64,000 nt of DNA from Brienomyrus brachyistius (taxonomy: Eukaryota; Chordata; Actinopteri; Osteoglossiformes; Mormyridae). The notes under the pieces are model-generated. The model was not told the origin of the DNA, did not search any database, and saw only the letters and a program-made list of their open reading frames with translations. The DNA lies in assembly GCF_023856365.1 (NCBI RefSeq), contig NW_026042467.1, positions 1-64,000 of the forward strand, in the 5' to 3' direction. This document shows, one piece after another, positions 58,447 to 64,000 of the stretch. A program made the position numbers and the translations under genes. Within the stretch, counting starts at the first letter, position 1. Every line of letters starts with the position of its first letter.

Positions 58447-61400
58447 TCACGTCTGTGCCAGCTGCAGCTCCTCCAGGCCGTCTTTGCCCAGGTGGTAACG
58501 GCCAGGTCCTTCCGCGTCACCAGTCCCACCACCTGGGCACCGGGAACATGATTGGTACGTAGAACAGGGCAGTAGATAGCTGGTTATGTTATGAGGGAGG
58601 GGTGGGAGTAGCACAGGAAACCAGGTGATAACCTTGATCTAGATGGATTGCCCAACGGCCACTGGCTGAAAACCGATGCAGTAATTTTCGAATTTACAAT
58701 GAGATGGAGATATGTGCTGGAGATGACGAAGGCCTGAGGACCTCGCAAGGCAGACGCACCTGGTTGTCACTGTCCACCACAATGAGGTGCCGCAGACCAA
58801 GGGCCCTGAACAGCTTGAAGACACGAGGAAGCGACGTCTCCTGAAAAAGAGGCAGAAGAACACAGTCGCAGAACATGACTGTTTAGTCAAATGTGTCTCT
58901 GGTTCTCAAGGACCAAGACCAAGGCTGAGACTGAGACTAGTACCTGCGTGACAGTGTAGGGGGTGGGATTCATGAACTCCGTCAGGTCCATCATGCACTC
59001 CCTCTCGTCTTGGGACACATGGATGGACTGGATCGGAGGGAAGCGAGGGTAGGCATCCCGGAAGTCCTTCAGCTGCAGTTTTGCGCAGATTGAGACGAGA
59101 ACGAGCCCGTTCCACAAACACCTGGTTGAAAAGAGTACACCGGTCACAACGTGGATGAGCACACTTCTCATTGGCTTGCTGCACTGACATTCGCAACCGT
59201 GTACGCAGTAAACAGACCCCTCATTGGTCAATCGCACTGTCATTCACAGGCATGCATATACACCAAGCACCCTGATAGGTGTTAGTGTGGACAGACATGC
59301 TCCTTATTCAGCTGACCTCTGCAGGAACCTTAGGTCACACTCACCTTCGTGTTTCAGGAGCACGATAAGCTGGGAACGCAGGATTAAGCCACAGATTTTC
59401 CCTGGCTAAGAGCACAAAATTCAGATTAGCAAAGCCCCAAAGTACATCATGTGACAAATCTCCAGGAAAACAAAATCACCCCTAGTGGAGGGACATACCT
59501 CACAGCCATCACTCAACCCGGAGACTACAGGGAACCCGTTGTGATTGGTCGAGGTGTTGTCTGAGCACATCCACAATAGTGCCCACTTTCTCCACCAGGT
59601 TGAAGCAGGTTACTGGAGAGCTCATAACCTCCCTGAATGGACAGACACACCAAACCTGAATATACAGTGAGAATGAAGCACCAATGTCTTGCTAAAGGCG
59701 TGTACTGGGCTCATTGAAGCATTAGCAGGGAAAATCCTGTAGGGGGCAATATACCTGGCAGTCAGGGAGTGGGAGGTGGCTGGGGCATCCCAGTGCAGGA
59801 AGGGCACACTCTGCAGCTTGATGTGGATGTCGTATAGCCCCTGTGGGAAATTCGAGTCACTCAGAAGAGCTTAGGATCACATCTGCACAACATTCACAAG
59901 CTGCCACCCCTTGAAGTTTTACTTCCTCTAAGCAGATTGCTGGCACATTGAGGAACAGAGAAGCGAAACGAGCTGTCACAGCATGATGTGCCACCTTAAG
60001 TTAGACAGCTGTGCAAAAACAACGGAAGGGTTCTCAAAATCAGTCACTGGAAGGACAGATGAAAAAAAGATGGCGTCAGACTGGTGGCTAGCTGCACCAC
60101 CCACACCAAAAGCAAACATGAGACCGGAGCAGTTAACGAAACACGACTGGCCCGATTCCAAGTTCTGCACGGTCTGAAAGGCGATGAGCTCATCACTCAC
60201 TGACAGGCTCACACATAATGCCAAATGGACCAACCCGCTCCAACCCGAAACGTCAACACTGACCTCCACGAATAATCGCCCACGATCTTCGCCGTCATCA
60301 GAACCAGCACCAGCATTATGGGTAGGCCGTAGGTGACATTTCCGGTGGCTTCCACCATGATGACAGTCAGGCTGAGGGTCATCCTCACGATCCCACCTGG
60401 CAAAGACCTTCGTAAACAGACGCAAACCCGAAGCCTCATGTGCCTCCATGCACCTCTAGACGAGCTCTGAAAAGCAGGCTGACCGCGGACGGACACTCAC
60501 CAAGCTGGGCGGCGGCTCCAATCAGAGCGTACTTCCCAGGGTCGGCCAAGGTCTGTCAAACGAAACGCCACAAATCATAAAACATGCTCATTCAAAAACT
60601 TCGAGGGGGCTTTACTTCCAACAAACATTATGTTAAACTACATCTATGCCGACATGACGCTGGGCGGCCCAGGAAATCGATACAGCACTAACCAATAGGG
60701 CACCTTCAAAGAGTCACGTGACTGCTTAAAGAGTAAATCTGATTGGACAACAAAGAGGAAATCAATCTAAAGCGGGTGTTGAAGGAGGCCCTCTGACTTC
60801 TAAAGACCCCGTTCAATTTCCTTAATATATCAAAACCTGCAGCGTTTCCATTAAAGTTCTGCACAAACAAGCAAATTTGTTGACAAAGTGAAATTGCATA
60901 AAGGGTGTTTCCATTAAGTAACATCATGGAAACAACACCTGCAATTTATGATTCCGTGCCTCAACATGGATTGAGCTTTTCATGAGATACGAGCTCTAGA
61001 ACCAAGTCATCGTGTCCTACACAGCAACAAGTTCGCAAAATCGGCTTCCATTTCAGTTTTGCGAATCGCCACAAAAACCACTTCAATCAAACTGAAAGCG
61101 TTTGAGGGCTTGTCCTCCTGAAATATAATCGTACCCATTAACGGATTTTCAGTTTTGCTTCTTCAAAATGTGCAAAAAAATCAAGGTCAGTGGAAAACGT
61201 CGCCACTGTGAGGTTTCTCTCTGCTGAGGGAAGAGTTCTGCTATCGTGACGGCCCCTCCTCCGCCAGCGGACCACGCCGCCTCACCGGCTATACGGCGCT
61301 TCCCCAGGAACGGCGACCCGTCCTGATGTACCTGTATGGAATTGTGCGGCGTAATGGAGGCCAGCAAAATGCCAAAGAGCCGCCCCCAGGCGGCGCCGAT

Positions 61401-63150
61401 GAGCAGCGAGGGGATGAAGACCCCGGCGGACACAGTCAGGCCGTATGTCCAGCAGGCCAGGAAGAAGTAGGTGATGGTGAAGATTCCCAGGGTCACGGGA
61501 TTGTAGGAACCTGCCGGGGGGGGGGGGGGGGTGGTGGTGGTGGAATTCATCACCTAAGTCAGTGTTTCCCACGTTTTTGCTAAAATGTTGATCATGTAGT
61601 TGATCCCCAAGAACGCTAATCTAGCGAAACCAGCTAGTTTTACTTGATTCACCCTTGTAATGAGGATACAGGTGTACAGAAATTATTTCATGATGAATGG
61701 CATTTTTCATATGATCATTTCCATTTTTCTACCTGGTGTAAAGTGCAATTTGGAGCCGATCAAGACCAAGCCATGTTACTTTGGTATGTCTTTCATCCAC
61801 TAGAGGGCATGGATGAACACAGTTTAGTGCCGTTCGAACTTGCCTACGGTGGCATTCGTCAGGGCACTTGAGAAGCGCTCCTGTTCTCCCCAGGCAGGGT
61901 GACAGTCCCCCCATCCCAAATGAGGGAAGCCTTGAATAATTGAGGAGGATTGTGTGTATGGGTTTAGCTGTCTGTCTGGGAAAACAATCAGCCAGAAGCG
62001 GCCCGTAAACAAACCTACGACACGACAGAGGTGGCAGACGAGTCTGACTGTTCAAACAGCTGCCCCGGACCTAGCCAGCCTGTCACCAATATCAAACACA
62101 GGTGTTCATTCTAAAGATGGACAACGGACTGTAATTATAATCTCTTCCAGAAGAAGGGCACAACAGGGGGCGAACAATCCGGCTTCAGGTCACGACCCAT
62201 CCTGCCCTGAAACACGTGCTGGAAACTCCACGGACCTGCGGGGCTGTGGAACAGGCTGCGGACACTCCTCTCCGGGGTGTTGAAGACGATCGTGGCCATG
62301 GAATTGTACTCGCCATCAGCACAGAACAGCTGTGAGAGGGATAAGTGGAGGTTCAGGCCTGAGGACAGGATACACACCCTCTCAGCTGTTCAGCCAATGA
62401 AATCACAGAGAGCCCACCTCCAGCTGCCTTACCTGCAAGGGGTATTCCTCCAGCTGATCCTCCCCCAGGGGCTGGCAGTCGTTGGAGAAGTAGATCATAG
62501 TGAAGAACACAGTGGCCGTCACGGCAGCAACCAGTATGGCCTCGATCACCTGCAGGCAGGGCCGGTGGATATACCTGGGGATGGGGGGGGGGGGCATGGT
62601 GGCTCAGCTAATGATTTTGTTGTGGGACAACTTTCATTTGCATCAAACCAGTGTGGGGCAGTTTCAAGGTCAGCCCCACAGTCTCGGGATATATTTATTT
62701 AATTATTTAATTTCAAGTGTTAAGATGCCTAAGTTTCAGACAGGCGTGACACAGTAAAAACCAAACAGGCCTCACTTACGTGCACACACACAGGCAGAGG
62801 TACGCACACACACACACACACACACAGGCACACATGCGCACAGAAGTACGCACACACACACACACACAGGCACACACACGCACACAGGCACACGCACACA
62901 GGCACACCTGATCCTGAGGATGGTGAGCCAGTAGTTCAGGACGTTGAACAGTGCTCCCAGCAATCCACCTGCGGGGGGGAAAGAGACATGGGCCCGGCAT
63001 GAGAAAACCAGAAACAGAACCAGTCCGTTAAGATGTAAAAGAGCAAGGTTTGGGTTTCCACAATAAGACGCTCCCTCTCTCTCTCTCTCTCTCACCGAAG
63101 GCTCCCATGACGATAAACAGAGGAATCTCATACAGGTAGTACTCCGTGCT
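58447..63150 (-). CDS. clcn7: Chloride channel 7 (lysosomal Cl-/H+ exchanger), 3' half, with apparent frameshifts
   Basis: Thirteen exons on the minus strand, 5' end outside the window: 63,096-63,150; 62,908-62,968; 62,433-62,574; 62,236-62,329; 61,332-61,510; 60,501-60,552; 60,264-60,396; 59,755-59,840; 59,499-59,632; 59,345-59,405; 58,944-59,121; 58,760-58,840; 58,447-58,532. CLC-7 with its Ostm1 partner exchanges chloride and protons on late endosomes, lysosomes and the osteoclast border. Membrane helices include [17 protein letters not shown] (the GxFxP ion-path motif) and [14 protein letters not shown]. The C side has two CBS domains, with [22 protein letters not shown] and [20 protein letters not shown]. 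The gating glutamate region lies further right, unseen. The membrane exons before 60,396 stay in frame, but about five small indels break the frame afterwards. Splice sites are canonical. Confidence 0.9.
60560..61331. other. clcn7 intron, no gene seen
   Basis: Sequence without a recognised repeat. Confidence 0.4.
61511..62235. other. clcn7 intron, no gene seen
   Basis: Contains a G-run at 61,518-61,531. Short ORFs are unsupported. Confidence 0.4.
62783..62906. repeat. CA-rich microsatellite in a clcn7 intron
   Basis: Imperfect (CA)n with GGCACA and TACGCA interruptions running up to the donor side of the 62,908-62,968 exon. Confidence 0.9.
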
Positions 63151-64000
63151 CTGAGGGGGGGGGGGTAAAAAAAAAGAAAAAAAATCAATACCCAGAATCC
63201 TCCAGTCAAACATGCAAATGACAACATCACAGTAATTTCTTCTATTTTCTAAAAAGTTACTGATATCTAGTTGGATGGCTAGATGAACACCGCTTCAGTT
63301 CCCAAACTTCTCCTCAGGGGCACCTCAGCCGTTCCATGATTTTGTTAAATTTCACCAACAGCTGAATTAAAAAAAGTTAAATATACTGGCTTAAAAAGTC
63401 AGTGAGAGACTGACTAGCTGTATGAGGTGTGCTGGTGGCCAAGTCAAAAAAAACACATGGCTGCATTGGACGGTCGCTGCAAATACTAGGATGATTTTAG
63501 CAGAGGTTCTGAAATGGCGAAGTTGACACACTTTCACAGGCATAATATCATAGTTTTACACCAACACGAGGATAATCTAAATATCATTTTCTTTGCCTGC
63601 CTAAGACTTTTGCACAGTAGTGTATAATTTTTAAAAAAATGGTGAACGTGTTGTGATCCTACAGGAAGCATACAGTGGGCATCCGGGGCAAACGTTTCCC
63701 AAAAACTTCAGGCACCGAAGGCGGGAAAAATTCTGCTGCGTTTAAAAAAAATAAAATAAACAACCGTATCTGCATACCATGTAAACTGCTACAGGTGCCT
63801 CTCTTGTAACGAGAAACATCCACAACCATGGCTAACATGCCTACCTAAACCAGGAGGCCCAACTAAAACAGCGCGGGTACTCATGTCCACCGAGGTGATG
63901 ACTATATTTCCAGCCCAGGGGGCCTCCCAGGAAAGTCATGCGCTGCGGGGTGGGGGCTGTGTCCAAGTCCCCCAACAAACGTTTCATGGTTTCCTTTCCA
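63151..64000. other. clcn7 intron to window edge
   Basis: No upstream clcn7 exon was recognised here, so the next exon must lie beyond 64,000. Confidence 0.4.

Noticed and set aside
61149..61330. Extension of the clcn7 exon beyond 61,332
   Set aside because: The reading continues past a good donor (GTACATCAG) into intron sequence; the next exon 60,501-60,552 joins in frame at the donor.

Overview
This window is a piece of a ray-finned (teleost-type) fish nuclear genome. The genes have introns with GT-AG boundaries and fish-like protein sequences. Intergenic space is packed with typical fish repeats: Rex1/L2-like LINEs, tRNA-derived SINEs, hAT-type MITEs, Tc1 remnants and Gypsy-type LTR pieces. 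Dinucleotide microsatellites and G-runs are frequent. Nothing suggests bacteria, an organelle or a virus genome.

Positions 1-23,000 are almost gene-free. They start with the last exon of an immune-receptor-like gene (ITIM tail, 77-202). Layered transposons follow, including a solo LTR inside a LINE (6,962-7,789) and a LINE inserted into a retrovirus-like gag remnant (9,516-10,502). A 46-bp minisatellite lies at about 18,530-19,620. A four-exon secreted protein gene resembling chemerin (rarres2-like) occupies 23,092-25,084, with a hAT MITE in its last intron. An unassigned exon-like ORF lies near 27,007-27,273.

Positions 27,970-33,551 hold a Gypsy-type proline-rich end and a 4.2-kb array of a 29-bp repeat that switches strand at about 31,708-31,744, giving two long inverted arms. 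Its right edge looks like the end of a MITE family that has two ordinary copies in the rgs11 introns.

Positions 33,619-63,150 are gene-rich. u2af2 (splicing factor U2AF65) is on the minus strand with ten exons visible; its final exon is not found. A tRNA-Asp(GTC) gene lies between u2af2 and the divergent rgs11 gene, which is on the plus strand with seventeen exons and a full 471-residue reading frame. The 3' half of clcn7 (lysosomal Cl-/H+ exchanger) runs on the minus strand to the right edge. Its membrane exons are clean, but its C-terminal part shows about five apparent small frameshifts.

The genes do not form a pathway: u2af2 acts in 3' splice-site recognition, rgs11 turns off G-protein signalling with Gbeta5, and clcn7 acidifies or balances charge in lysosomes. 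rgs11 and clcn7 are both on human 16p13.3, so their closeness may be old synteny.
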